The notes beneath the pieces were generated by a model. That model did no database searches. It was not told the origin of the DNA and saw only the letters and a program-made list of their open reading frames with translations. Below are positions 1 to 9,054 of a stretch of DNA of 64,000 nt, piece by piece. Numbering within the stretch: position 1 is the stretch's first letter; every line of letters begins with the position of its first letter. The stretch is from Haloactinopolyspora alba. Its GTDB lineage: Bacteria > Actinomycetota > Actinomycetes > Jiangellales > Jiangellaceae. The position numbers were made by a program, and so were the translations under genes. The stretch spans positions 1-64,000 of the forward strand of contig NZ_PYGE01000009.1 in the NCBI RefSeq assembly GCF_003014555.1, read 5' to 3'.

Positions 1-84
1 GACCCGGAAGGCACCGGCATCGTCATGACCGGGATGCGACAGAAACTGGCCGAGTTCTACGAGAAACTCCCCGGCCGCGGATGA
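1..84 (+). CDS. C-terminal fragment of an unidentified protein
   Basis: Frame 1 is open from the window edge and ends at a TGA at 82-84, giving 27 residues that end in a mixed-charge helix (residues RQKLAEFYEKL). The start lies outside the window, so family and function cannot be assigned. It reads the same way as the downstream dehydrogenase but is separated from it by about 130 nt, so co-transcription is uncertain. Confidence 0.4.
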   Translation, partial: DPEGTGIVMTGMRQKLAEFYEKLPGRG

Positions 85-214
85 ACGAGCATCAGCGCGG
101 GCGCGTCGGTCGGCACCACGGAGGCCGCCGCCCGCACCGAATCCACCGTCACATCCGAAACTGCCGTCATCTCGCTCCTTCGCTCGTGTCGGGGCGTACG
201 GGAGGCCACCAGTC

Positions 215-3200
215 ATGACCAGCACTCTTGGCGCCGACGCCACACCCCCACCGGCCAATCTCGACATCGCCGAACTCGAGCGGGAGCTGACGCGGCGAGT
301 TGACGGCGAAGTTCGGTTCGACGTGGGAAGTCGTGGGGCGTACGCGACCGACGCGTCGAACTACCGGCAGGTGCCGCTCGGGGTCGTGCTGCCTGGAACG
401 GTCGAGGCCGGGGTCGAGGCGGTGGCGGTGTGCCGTGAGCACTCGGCGCCGGTGCTGTCCCGTGGCGGCGGGACCAGCCTGGGAGGCCAGGCCACCAACG
501 TCGCGGTGATCATCGACTGGACCAAATACTGCGACCGGCTGTTGTCGGTCGACCCGGACAGCTGGACCTGTGTCGTCGAGCCGGGGATCGTGCTCGACGA
601 GCTCAACGACCAGCTGTCCGGTCACGGGCTGGAATTCGGCCCTCGCCCATCCACACACAGCCACTGCGCCATCGGCGGCATGATCGGCAACAACTCGTGC
701 GGGGCGTCGGCACAGCGCACAGGCAAGATGGTCGACAACGTCGTCGCTCTGGAGATACTCACCTACGACGGAGTCCGCAGCTGGGTCGGCCGGACCAGCG
801 ACGGCGAGTACGAGCAGGTGCTCGCCGAAGGCGGCCGCAAGGCCGAGATCTTCCGTGGGTTGCGCGAGATCGTGGACGAGTACGGCGACCTGGTCCGGCG
901 GCGGTTCCCGGACATACCCCGCCGGGTGTCGGGTTACAACCTCGACTCACTGTTGCCCGAGAAGGGTTTCGACGTGGCCCGGCTGCTGGTCGGCAGCGAG
1001 GGCACGCTGGCCACGGTATTGCGGGCGGAGCTGCGCCTGGTTCCGGTGCTGGCGCAGCGGACGCTGCTCGTGCTCGGCTACGACGACATCGCCGCGGCGG
1101 CGGACGCGGTGCCGGACATCCTGTCGAACAGCGACCCGGTGGTGCTCGAGGGGATGGACGACCGACTGGTGTACTTCGAACACCAGGAGCATCTGAACGA
1201 GGAGTCGCTGCAGATGCTCCCGGAAGGGGCCGGCTGGCTGCTGGTGCAGTTCGGCGCCGACACGAAGGAGGACGCCGACGCCCAGGCAGACGCGCTGCTC
1301 GAGGCGCTCGGAAAAGCCCGGGGTGACCCTCGGGTGAGCTTCTCCGACGACTTGGCCAAGGAGAAGGAGATCTGGCAGGCCCGCGAAGCCGGCCTCGGCG
1401 CCACCGCAAGGCCCCCGGACATGTCCGACACCTGGCCCGGCTGGGAGGACTCCGCCGTCCCGCCGGAGCGGCTCGGCGACTACCTGCGCGACCTGTCGGC
1501 GCTGATCGAGGAGTTCGATCTGGGGGACCCGTCGTTCTACGGTCATTTCGGCCAGGGATGTGTCCATGTGCGCATCCCGTTCGACCTGGTCACCGCGGAC
1601 GGGGTCGCCTCGTTCGCCCGGTTCACCGAACGGGCGGCCGATCTGGTCGCTTCCTACGGTGGTTCGCTGTCCGGTGAGCACGGCGACGGCCAGGCCCGTG
1701 GGCCGTTGCTGGAGCGGATGTTCGGCTCTGACGTCGTCACGGCGTTCGAACGGACCAAGGCGCTGTTCGACCCCGACACCATGATGAACCCGGGCAAGGT
1801 GGTCACCGCGCGCCGCGTCGACGAGAACTTGCGTCTCGGCGCCGACTGGGAGCCGCAGCCACACAGCACGTGGTTCGCCTACCCCGACGACGACGGCAGC
1901 TTCACCCGCGCGACCATGCGCTGCGTGGGTGTCGGCAACTGCCGTCAGGAGCAAGGCGGAGTGATGTGCCCGTCGTACATGGTGACGCGCGAGGAGGAGC
2001 ACTCCACTCGCGGCCGGGCGCGGCTGCTGTTCGAGATGCTCCAGCCGCACGAGGACTCCCCGATCACCGACGGGTGGCGCTCCACCCGCGTACGCGACGC
2101 ACTCGACCTCTGCCTGGCCTGTAAGGGCTGCAAGTCCGACTGCCCCGTCAACGTGGACATGGCCACCTACAAGGCCGAGTTCCTCGCGCACCACTACGCG
2201 GGCCGCCTCCGCCCGGCGGCGCACTACACGCTGGGGTGGCTGCCGCTGTGGGCACGGGTCGCGTCGCACGCTCCACGGCTGGTCAACGCCGCGCTGTACG
2301 CGCCCGGGCTGGGCCGTCTCGGCAAGCAGCTCGCCGGAGTCGCGGTCGAGCGAGACGCGCCGCCGTTCGCCGGCGAGACGTTCCAGCAGTGGTGGCGCCG
2401 CCACCAGGGCGACGCGCCCGAGCCCGACCCCCGCGCGGATCGGACCGTGCTCATCTGGCCGGACAGCTTCACCAATCACTACCACCCGAACGTCGGGCGT
2501 GCGGCCGTGCACGTACTGGAAGCGGCCGGGTTCGACGTCGTCGTCCCCGACGACGCGGTGTGCTGCGGCCTGACCTGGATATCCACCGGGCAACTCGACG
2601 TCGCCCAGCGCGTCTTCCGCCGTACGCTGCGGACGCTGCGGCCGTGGCTGGCCGCCGACACCCCGATCATCGGGCTCGAACCCTCGTGCACCGCGGTGTT
2701 CCGCAACGACATGCCGGACATGCTGCCCGACGACGCCGACGTCCGCCGCCTGGCCCGCCAGACCCACACCTTGGCCGAGTTCCTGCTCCGGCACGCGCCG
2801 GACGGGTGGCAGCCACCGCAGCTGGACCGGCAGGCGCTCGTCCAGACCCACTGTCACCAGCACGCCGTCATCGGCTTCGACGCCGACACCGAGCTGATGT
2901 GCCGCGCCGGCATCGACGCGACCGTGCCCGACTCCGGATGCTGCGGCCTGGCCGGCAACTTCGGCTTCGAGGACGGCCACTACGACGTGTCGATGGCCTG
3001 TGCCGAACGCGTGCTGCTGCCCGCGGTCCGCGACGCCTCTCCGGAGACGCTGGTGATCGCCGACGGGTTCAGCTGCCGGACCCAGATCGAGCAGGGCGAC
3101 AGCGGACGCACCGCCCTTCACCTGGCCGAAGCGCTGGACCTGGGGTTGCAGGGCGATCGAGGGGAGCCGTACCCGGAACGGACGGTGGGCCGGCCGGCGG

Positions 3201-3304
3201 TCGACCGGCGTGCCTCCCGCGGCGTCACCGCGACCGGTGTGGCCGCGGCGGCGAGCGCTGTCGCGGCCGTGGTGCTGGGCCTGCGTCGTCGATGGAAGAG
3301 GTGA
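215..3304 (+). CDS. FAD-binding and Fe-S-binding oxidoreductase (D-lactate/glycolate dehydrogenase type)
   Basis: A 1029-residue protein joining a FAD-linked oxidase to a GlpC-like Fe-S module. The N-terminal half has the PCMH FAD-binding fold (RGGGTSLGGQ near residue 85; IGGMIGNNSCG near 155) and a FAD-oxidase C domain with GEHGDGQARGP near 490. A ferredoxin-type cluster follows (CLACKGCKSDCP near 635), then two cysteine-rich CCG domains (CCGLTW and CCGLAGNFG). Such proteins oxidise D-2-hydroxy acids such as D-lactate or glycolate and pass electrons to the quinone pool. The last ~25 residues form a hydrophobic helix followed by RRRWKR, a likely membrane anchor. ATG is preceded by GGAGG at 201. 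The exact substrate cannot be read from sequence. Confidence 0.88.
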   Translation: MTSTLGADATPPPANLDIAELERELTRRVDGEVRFDVGSRGAYATDASNYRQVPLGVVLPGTVEAGVEAVAVCREHSAPVLSRGGGTSLGGQATNVAVIIDWTKYCDRLLSVDPDSWTCVVEPGIVLDELNDQLSGHGLEFGPRPSTHSHCAIGGMIGNNSCGASAQRTGKMVDNVVALEILTYDGVRSWVGRTSDGEYEQVLAEGGRKAEIFRGLREIVDEYGDLVRRRFPDIPRRVSGYNLDSLLPEKGFDVARLLVGSEGTLATVLRAELRLVPVLAQRTLLVLGYDDIAAAADAVPDILSNSDPVVLEGMDDRLVYFEHQEHLNEESLQMLPEGAGWLLVQFGADTKEDADAQADALLEALGKARGDPRVSFSDDLAKEKEIWQAREAGLGATARPPDMSDTWPGWEDSAVPPERLGDYLRDLSALIEEFDLGDPSFYGHFGQGCVHVRIPFDLVTADGVASFARFTERAADLVASYGGSLSGEHGDGQARGPLLERMFGSDVVTAFERTKALFDPDTMMNPGKVVTARRVDENLRLGADWEPQPHSTWFAYPDDDGSFTRATMRCVGVGNCRQEQGGVMCPSYMVTREEEHSTRGRARLLFEMLQPHEDSPITDGWRSTRVRDALDLCLACKGCKSDCPVNVDMATYKAEFLAHHYAGRLRPAAHYTLGWLPLWARVASHAPRLVNAALYAPGLGRLGKQLAGVAVERDAPPFAGETFQQWWRRHQGDAPEPDPRADRTVLIWPDSFTNHYHPNVGRAAVHVLEAAGFDVVVPDDAVCCGLTWISTGQLDVAQRVFRRTLRTLRPWLAADTPIIGLEPSCTAVFRNDMPDMLPDDADVRRLARQTHTLAEFLLRHAPDGWQPPQLDRQALVQTHCHQHAVIGFDADTELMCRAGIDATVPDSGCCGLAGNFGFEDGHYDVSMACAERVLLPAVRDASPETLVIADGFSCRTQIEQGDSGRTALHLAEALDLGLQGDRGEPYPERTVGRPAVDRRASRGVTATGVAAAASAVAAVVLGLRRRWKR

Positions 3305-3332
3305 ACATCGAGGCCGAGTCGAGGGGTCCGCG

Positions 3333-4448
3333 TCATCGCGCTGGGTGCCACCGCGGTCGAGAGGACCGTCGCCCGCCGAGTCGAGCGGGCGCGTAACGTC
3401 GAACGACGTCCGGCGCAGCAGCCCGCAGCCGGTCGGCGGCGGCCGAGCGGCGCCGACACCGTGCCACTCCCCAGACGGAGGCCAGCGCGCCGGTTGCGGC
3501 GCCCGTGGCCGCGCCGAGCAGGTACCGATGTCGCGAGGCCCACATCTGGTAGCTGCGCGTGATCGACTTGCCATCGAACTCGCCGTGCGCGCCGTAGTCT
3601 TCGACGTCGTCGACCGGTTCCCACAGGTTGGCCGGGGCGTCGGGGTCCAGCGGCTGATCGGTCTGCTGGGACGCGAACGCGGTACGAGCCAGGTACCGGT
3701 CGAGCAGCCCGCCGGCGAACTTGTTCGCGACGATGGTGCCGACCGTGCTGCGGCCGACCCAGTACTCCCGCCGCCCCGGATGGGCGGCCGCGTGCAGCAC
3801 GGCCCGCGCGCCCACCTCGGGCTGGTAGATCGGAGGCACCGGCTGGGCGTGGTGCGGTAGCCGGGTGAGGGCCCAGTCGAACTGCGGCGTGTTCATCGCT
3901 GGCAGATGCACCATCGTGAGGTTCACGTGTGAGCCTTCGTGCAGCAGCTCGCAGCGCAGCGACTCGTGGAAGCCGCGGAGGGCGTGCTTGGCTCCGCAGT
4001 AGGCGCTCTGCAACGGGATGCCCCGATAGGCCAGCGCGGACCCGACCTGCACGATCGTGCCGCGGTCGCGGGGGAGCATCCGGTCCAGGGCCACCTTGGT
4101 GCCGTAGACGTAGCCGAGATACGTCACATCGGTGACCCGTTCGAACTCCTCCGGTTCGATCTTGGTGAACGGTGCGAGCACGGACGTCATCGCCACGTTC
4201 ACCCAGGTATCAATGGGACCCAGTTCGATCTCCACCTGGCCGGCGGCCTGGGCGAGCGCGCCGGCGTCGGCGACGTCCACAGGTAGCGCCAGGGTGCGAC
4301 CGCCCGCGGCGCGCACGTCGTCAGCCGCGGCCTCCAGGCCCGCCTGCCCTCGCGCGAGCAGCGCCACCGCTGCACCCTTCTCCCCGAACCGTCGGGCGAT
4401 CGCACGGCCGGTGCCTCCGCTGGCACCAGTGACGACAACGACGTCCAT
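3333..4448 (-). CDS. SDR family oxidoreductase
   Basis: A 371-residue short-chain dehydrogenase. It begins with the Rossmann strand and nucleotide motif TGASGGTGRA and has the catalytic YxxxK as YCGAKHA, preceded by the VQVGSALAYRG serine region. The C-terminal ~120 residues go beyond the classical 250-residue SDR core and include a small-residue hydrophobic stretch (YLLGAATGAATGALASVWG) that could associate with membrane. The start is placed at the ATG coding MDVVVVTG because GAGGAG lies just upstream on the minus strand; a longer reading frame to 4502 lacks this. It converges with the upstream dehydrogenase across 28 nt. Substrate unknown. Confidence 0.82.
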   Translation of the reverse strand: MDVVVVTGASGGTGRAIARRFGEKGAAVALLARGQAGLEAAADDVRAAGGRTLALPVDVADAGALAQAAGQVEIELGPIDTWVNVAMTSVLAPFTKIEPEEFERVTDVTYLGYVYGTKVALDRMLPRDRGTIVQVGSALAYRGIPLQSAYCGAKHALRGFHESLRCELLHEGSHVNLTMVHLPAMNTPQFDWALTRLPHHAQPVPPIYQPEVGARAVLHAAAHPGRREYWVGRSTVGTIVANKFAGGLLDRYLARTAFASQQTDQPLDPDAPANLWEPVDDVEDYGAHGEFDGKSITRSYQMWASRHRYLLGAATGAATGALASVWGVARCRRRSAAADRLRAAAPDVVRRYAPARLGGRRSSRPRWHPAR

Positions 4449-4589
4449 GTCCCCGGATCTCCTCTCGCTGCGGGCGCGCCGCCGACACGGCGCGTACGTC
4501 ATCGCTTACCCCGCACGCTGTCGATCACGCGGGCAGTGGGCCGGAGGATCGGCGCTCGGCTTCATGGCATCGGGCCACGAAGCAGTTGA

Positions 4590-4904
4590 TCATGGAATGG
4601 TCGGCGCCCAGATCTCGCGGAGCCGGTCGATCTGTTCCTGCGCCCCGGTGGACACCATGTCGCCGGCTTCGCCGTCCGTTTCGCTGCGAATGAGGGCGGT
4701 GTGCAGGTGCACCAGTTCCCGCTCGAGCGGCGCTGGGAGTGCGCCGAGCGTGGGGCGCTCGCGGGTGGCCCGGGCAATCTCGGCCCGGTCCGCGCCCGCG
4801 CCCCGCCCCGTGAGTACCTGCGTACGCGCGCGCGTCACGGCCTGCTGCGGGTCGTCGGCGGGGCGGGCGCGCGCACCGCTGCCTGGCTGGTTGTCGGCCG
4901 TCAT
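4590..4904 (-). CDS. small hypothetical protein
   Basis: A 104-residue soluble, hydrophilic protein with no recognised domain. The N-terminal third is rich in Ala/Arg/Gly/Pro and looks disordered; the rest (from about residue 40) is predicted helical, with the pattern APLERELVHLHTALIRSE. It lies 140 nt upstream of the SDR gene on the same strand and diverges from the cytochrome b/Mo-cofactor gene, so the 96 nt between 4905 and 5000 probably hold both promoters. The ribosome-binding site is weak. Function unknown. Confidence 0.5.
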   Translation of the reverse strand: MTADNQPGSGARARPADDPQQAVTRARTQVLTGRGAGADRAEIARATRERPTLGALPAPLERELVHLHTALIRSETDGEAGDMVSTGAQEQIDRLREIWAPTIP

Positions 4905-5000
4905 ACCCCCATGTAATCACCACGGCTCCCGGATGTGTGTGGATCACGCCTGCGGGTAATGCATCCACCGACCCCGGGCGTCCACAGGTGAGGAGAGTCC

Positions 5001-6497
5001 GTGCCCGATCCAGCGATCTTTCCGTGGTTCGTGGTGATCACACACGCGTTGACGGTGTTCTTCATGCTGATGCTCGCCCGGTCCGGCATCGAGGTTCTGG
5101 CGTCGTTCCCCAAGATGTACTGGAACGACGGATGCCCGCCCGGTCGGGAATGGGCGCGGTTCTCCACCAAGATGTACGGTGCCGACTCGCGCCGTCCGTG
5201 GGTCAGCCTGGACGAGGAAGAGGCGTGGAATCCGGTGATCGCGATGCCCGGGCGGAAGAACCTGGGGCTTGGGCGGCACTGGCACTTCATGACCGTGCAC
5301 TTCTGGATCGCCACCGGGATCGTCTACATTGCGATGGTCTTCACGTCCGGGCGCTGGCACTTCCTGATTCCGACCGAGTGGTCGGTCGTTCCGGACGCGA
5401 TCGAAGCCGTCGGAACGTACCTGCAGTTCGAGCTGCCGGCGAAACTGCCAGGTGAGCCCTACAACGCTGTGCAGAAGCTCACCTACTTCGCCGTGGTGTT
5501 CTTGCTCGCGCCGCTGCAGATCATCACCGGTGCGGCGATGTCACCGTCGGTACTGGCGCGTTTCCCGTGGTATGGCAAGCTGTTCGGTGGCAAGCAGGGT
5601 GCGCGAAGCATCCACTTCATCGGGTTGTGCGCGTTCGCCGGATTCGTCGTGATCCACACCGCGATGGTGATCATCCACGGACTGCCGCTCGGATTCGCGA
5701 AGATCGTCCTGGGCCATGAGACGGCGGACCGGTCGCTCGCGGTGGCGATCGGGACGATCGCACTCGCCGCGATCGTGCTCATCCATGTGCTGTTGACGGT
5801 GTTCGCCCGGCTGCGCCCGCGGACGGCCCAGCATCTTCTCGGCGTCGTGGTGGCGCCGTTCGAGGGAGTGCTGTCTCGGCTGTTCACGTCGCGGCAGCGT
5901 TACACCCGCGCCGACATCTCGGAATATCACCGGGTCAACGGTTATCCGCCGGTCGATCCGGAGTACGAGCGGATGGCTGCCGACGACTTCGCCGACTATC
6001 GGCTGCCCGTGGGCGGACGTGTCGCCAACCCGGTGTCGCTGTCGCTGGCCGAGCTGCGTGAACTCGGATGGGCGACGCAGATCTGCAATCACAACTGCAT
6101 CCAGGGATGGAACTCGATCGCCGAGTGGGGCGGTGTGCCGCTCGAGCGCCTGGTCGACCTCGTGTCGCCCGATCCGGACGTGACACACGTTGTGTTCTAC
6201 GCGATGGATGACAAGGGACTCACCGAGGGCGAAGGTCGTTACGGCTACTTCTACGAGGCGGTGCCGATCTTCCTGGCCCGTCACACCCAGTCGCTGCTCG
6301 CCCTGGAGATGAACGGGGCGCCGCTCCCGATCGAGCACGGCGCGCCGGTGCGGGTGCGCTTCGAGACCCAGCTCGGCTACAAGATGGTCAAGTGGATCAA
6401 GGCCGTGGAGTTCGTCGACGACGTCTCCACCATCGGGTTGGGACAGGGCGGATACCGCGAAGACCAGCTCTACTACGCCAACGCGGCAGGGATCTGA
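5001..6497 (+). CDS. fused cytochrome b and molybdopterin-cofactor oxidoreductase
   Basis: A 498-residue fusion. Residues 1-265 hold five membrane segments with paired histidines (HWHFMTVHFW; IHFIGLCAF...VVIHTAMVIIHG), typical of di-haem b561/YedZ-type cytochromes. Residues ~320-490 are a sulfite-oxidase-fold Mo-cofactor domain with the ligand cysteine in HNCIQGWNSIAEWGGV. There is no Tat signal. Charges on the loops place the Mo domain on the cytoplasmic side after the fifth helix, unlike periplasmic YedY. GTG start, with AGGAGAG ten nt upstream. The GH15 gene begins 2 nt after its stop, so the two are co-translated. The physiological electron acceptor or donor is unknown. Confidence 0.8.
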   Translation: MPDPAIFPWFVVITHALTVFFMLMLARSGIEVLASFPKMYWNDGCPPGREWARFSTKMYGADSRRPWVSLDEEEAWNPVIAMPGRKNLGLGRHWHFMTVHFWIATGIVYIAMVFTSGRWHFLIPTEWSVVPDAIEAVGTYLQFELPAKLPGEPYNAVQKLTYFAVVFLLAPLQIITGAAMSPSVLARFPWYGKLFGGKQGARSIHFIGLCAFAGFVVIHTAMVIIHGLPLGFAKIVLGHETADRSLAVAIGTIALAAIVLIHVLLTVFARLRPRTAQHLLGVVVAPFEGVLSRLFTSRQRYTRADISEYHRVNGYPPVDPEYERMAADDFADYRLPVGGRVANPVSLSLAELRELGWATQICNHNCIQGWNSIAEWGGVPLERLVDLVSPDPDVTHVVFYAMDDKGLTEGEGRYGYFYEAVPIFLARHTQSLLALEMNGAPLPIEHGAPVRVRFETQLGYKMVKWIKAVEFVDDVSTIGLGQGGYREDQLYYANAAGI

Positions 6498-6499
6498 CC

Positions 6500-8260
6500 A
6501 TGGCCGTTCCACCGGACATTCGGCCGGAGGTGCTGCGCGAGTACGCCCTGCTGGCCGACGGCGAACGGGGCGCGCTGATCGGCCCTCGTGGTGACATCGT
6601 GTGGATGTGTGCTCCCGGATGGGACTCCGACGCGGTGTTCTCCGCCCTGATCGGTGGCGCCGGGACGTATGCCGTCAGCCCTCGCGACCGCTGGTACGTC
6701 TGGGGCGGTTACTACGAGGTGGGGTCGCTGATCTGGCACTCGCGCTGGATGACCTCCAGTGGCGCGATCGAGTGCCGGGAGGCGCTGGCGTTCCCCGGCG
6801 ACCCGCACACCGCGGTCATGCTCCGTCGCGTACACGCCAACGACGACGAGGCCGCCGAGGTGGACGTGGTGCTCGACCCGCGCGCCGGCTTCGGGCGACA
6901 CGCCATGCGTCAGCTCCATCGCAACGATGACACGTGGACCGCGCGTGTCGGCCCGCTCCATCTGCGGTGGTCCGGTGCTGCTGCGGCTCGCGAGCGTGAC
7001 GGCGCTCTGGCCTGCACGCTGGTGGTGCCCGCCGGACAAACCCACGACCTGATCCTCGAACTGTCCGACCAACCGCTGGCCGACCAGCCGGTCGACGCCT
7101 CCGCGTCGTGGGAGGCCACGGAGCATCGGTGGAAGGGGACGATGCCCGACCTGAGCACCGTGATCGCCCGCCGAGATGCCCGCCACGCCGTGGCGGTGCT
7201 GCGTGGCATGACGAGCAGGCACGGTGGCATGGCCGCGGCCGCCACCACGTCGCTGCCGGAACGCTCCGAGGCGGGACGCAACTACGACTACCGATACTCG
7301 TGGATCCGCGACCAGTGCTACGCCGGTCAGGCCGCGGCCGTCGCGGGTGTGTCCGACCTGCTGGACAACGCCGTGGAATTCATCGCCCAGCGGATCCTCG
7401 ACGACGGGCCGTCGCTGCGGCCCGCGTACACCGTCGACGGGGGACCGGTGCCCGACGAACACACCCTTCGCCGCGTGATCGGTTATCCGGGTGGGGGCAA
7501 CCGGGCCGGCAATCGAGTCGGCCACCAGTTCCAGCTCGATGCGTTCGGTGAGGCGCTCCTGCTGTTCGCGGCCGCCGCGCGGGACGACCGCCTCGGTACC
7601 GAGCATTGGCGAGCCGTCGAGGCTGCGGTCGCCGCCATCGAGGAGCGCATGAACGACGAGGGCGCCGGGGTGTGGGAACTGCACGACGACCGGTGGACCC
7701 ACTCCCGGTTGATCTGCGCCACAGGACTGCGCGCCGCCGCAGCGGCGGGCGCCGCTCGCTCGCAAGCTGCCGCTTGGACGTCGCTGGCCGACACCATCGT
7801 CGCCGATACCGCCAAGGACAGCCTGCACCCCACAGGACGGTGGCAGCGCACCCCGACCGACCCTGGGGTGGACGTTGCGCTGTTGTTGCCGGTGATCCGA
7901 GAGGGTCTGGACCCGGGCGATACGCGAAGCATCGCCACCCTCGACGCCGTACGCACAGAACTGACACAGGACGGGTACGTCTACCGTTTCCGGCACGACC
8001 AGCGTCCGTTGTACGAGGCGGAGGGCGCGTTCCTGCTCTGCGGGTTCGTGACCGCGATGGCCGATCACCAACAAGGCCGCGAAGTGCAGGCCCGAGCGTG
8101 GTTCGAGCGGAACCGGGCGGCCTGCGGTCCTGCCGGGCTCTACTCCGAGGAGTACGACGTCAACCAGCGCCAACTGCGCGGCAACCTGCCACAAGCATTC
8201 GTGCACGCCATGTTGCTCGAAGCGGCCTGCCGCCTTGCACAGCCATCGACCGCACCGTGA
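6500..8260 (+). CDS. glycoside hydrolase family 15 protein (glucoamylase/trehalase-like)
   Basis: A 586-residue protein with the standard bacterial GH15 layout: an N-terminal beta-sandwich (about 1-220) and a C-terminal (alpha/alpha)6 barrel. The barrel begins with the hallmark substrate-site motif GRNYDYRYSWIRD near residue 260. GVWELHDDRWTHS carries the expected catalytic-acid glutamate, and the late YSEEYDVNQRQLRGN segment precedes the final barrel helix. No signal peptide, so cytoplasmic. Family members release glucose from maltooligosaccharides or hydrolyse trehalose; which one cannot be decided here. It starts 2 nt after the Mo-oxidoreductase stop, an odd pairing for a sugar hydrolase. 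An upstream in-frame extension overlaps that gene and was not used. Confidence 0.85.
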   Translation: MAVPPDIRPEVLREYALLADGERGALIGPRGDIVWMCAPGWDSDAVFSALIGGAGTYAVSPRDRWYVWGGYYEVGSLIWHSRWMTSSGAIECREALAFPGDPHTAVMLRRVHANDDEAAEVDVVLDPRAGFGRHAMRQLHRNDDTWTARVGPLHLRWSGAAAARERDGALACTLVVPAGQTHDLILELSDQPLADQPVDASASWEATEHRWKGTMPDLSTVIARRDARHAVAVLRGMTSRHGGMAAAATTSLPERSEAGRNYDYRYSWIRDQCYAGQAAAVAGVSDLLDNAVEFIAQRILDDGPSLRPAYTVDGGPVPDEHTLRRVIGYPGGGNRAGNRVGHQFQLDAFGEALLLFAAAARDDRLGTEHWRAVEAAVAAIEERMNDEGAGVWELHDDRWTHSRLICATGLRAAAAAGAARSQAAAWTSLADTIVADTAKDSLHPTGRWQRTPTDPGVDVALLLPVIREGLDPGDTRSIATLDAVRTELTQDGYVYRFRHDQRPLYEAEGAFLLCGFVTAMADHQQGREVQARAWFERNRAACGPAGLYSEEYDVNQRQLRGNLPQAFVHAMLLEAACRLAQPSTAP

Positions 8261-8354
8261 ACCGTAGCGGCTCATCGGCGATGGGTTTGATGCGTGATGC
8301 ACGGGCGGGTGTGACGCGTCGGAATCCGGGGAGCTCTCGGCCCCACGAGCGTTG

Positions 8355-8370
8355 TGTGTCCTGCGTCACA
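8355..8370. promoter_or_regulatory. candidate CRP/GlxR-type operator
   Basis: TGTGTCCTGCGTCACA matches the CRP-family pattern TGTGA-N6-TCACA at nine of ten arm positions. It lies 76 nt upstream of the membrane-protein gene, whose 3' end overlaps the region preceding a Crp/Fnr-family gene. Autoregulation by that regulator is an inference. Confidence 0.4.
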
Positions 8371-8446
8371 GAACTCGCCTCCGCATGGTTTCTAGCGTCG
8401 GTTCGTCTCTTCGGGATCGATCACATCGTGGGATGGAGGTCCGATC

Positions 8447-8899
8447 ATGGCGGATGCGCAGGCGGTGGATCGTGGTGTGGCTTTGCCGGTGCGGGTCGGT
8501 GCCGGGATTGTCGGCGGCCTGGTCGGTGGTGTCGGGTTCGGTGTGTTGATGCAGGCCATGGGGATGATGCCGATGGTGGCCGACCTCATCGGCAGCAGCT
8601 CCGAGGGCGTGGGTTGGCTGGTGCATCTGTTCAACTCTGCGCTGTTCGGTGCGGTGTTCGTGGTGCTGTTCTCGCGGGTGCTGCAGGACCTGGGGGTGAC
8701 GGCCCTGCTGGGGCTGGTCTACGGCGCGGCCTGGTGGGTGCTCGGCGCGCTGTGGATCATGCCGGCGTGGCTCGGGATGAGCGAGATGGTCTTCGAGGTC
8801 GGTGACGCGCAGTGGCAGAGTCTGGTCGGGCATCTGTTCTACGGCCTGCTGCTGGCCGTGACGTATCTGGTGCTGACGGCACGGATGGCGCGTCGGTGA
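8447..8899 (+). CDS. four-helix membrane protein of unknown function
   Basis: A 150-residue protein with four hydrophobic helices (about residues 18-40, 57-75, 82-103 and 126-145) and glycine-rich helix faces, resembling small conserved actinobacterial membrane proteins with no assigned role. TGGAGG precedes the ATG at good spacing. It is followed at 156 nt by a Crp/Fnr regulator read in the same direction, and a CRP-like palindrome lies upstream, so the two probably share a transcript. A stress or redox role would be a guess. Confidence 0.72.
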   Translation: MADAQAVDRGVALPVRVGAGIVGGLVGGVGFGVLMQAMGMMPMVADLIGSSSEGVGWLVHLFNSALFGAVFVVLFSRVLQDLGVTALLGLVYGAAWWVLGALWIMPAWLGMSEMVFEVGDAQWQSLVGHLFYGLLLAVTYLVLTARMARR

Positions 8900-9054
8900 C
8901 CAGGGACACGTCGCGGGGGGCGTCCTCACCGGGAGATGATGCGGAGCAGAAGTTGACGTACTGTCTGGTCGAGGGCGTCGATGCCTTGGACCGGCAGCCT
9001 TGGGACAGCGATTCGCCTCCGTGGGCGCCGGGCCGGCGCGAGGAGGCGACGCTG

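Noticed and set aside
57-167. Minus-strand 37-codon frame with AAGGAG upstream of its ATG
   Set aside because: It overlaps the end of the first partial gene antisense, is very short and has no recognisable motif; the good ribosome-binding site alone is not enough.
947-3574. Very long minus-strand open frame opposite the FAD/Fe-S dehydrogenase
   Set aside because: It is the antisense shadow of a high-GC gene; composition is dominated by Arg/Val/Gly/His with no domain signal, while the plus strand has intact motifs.
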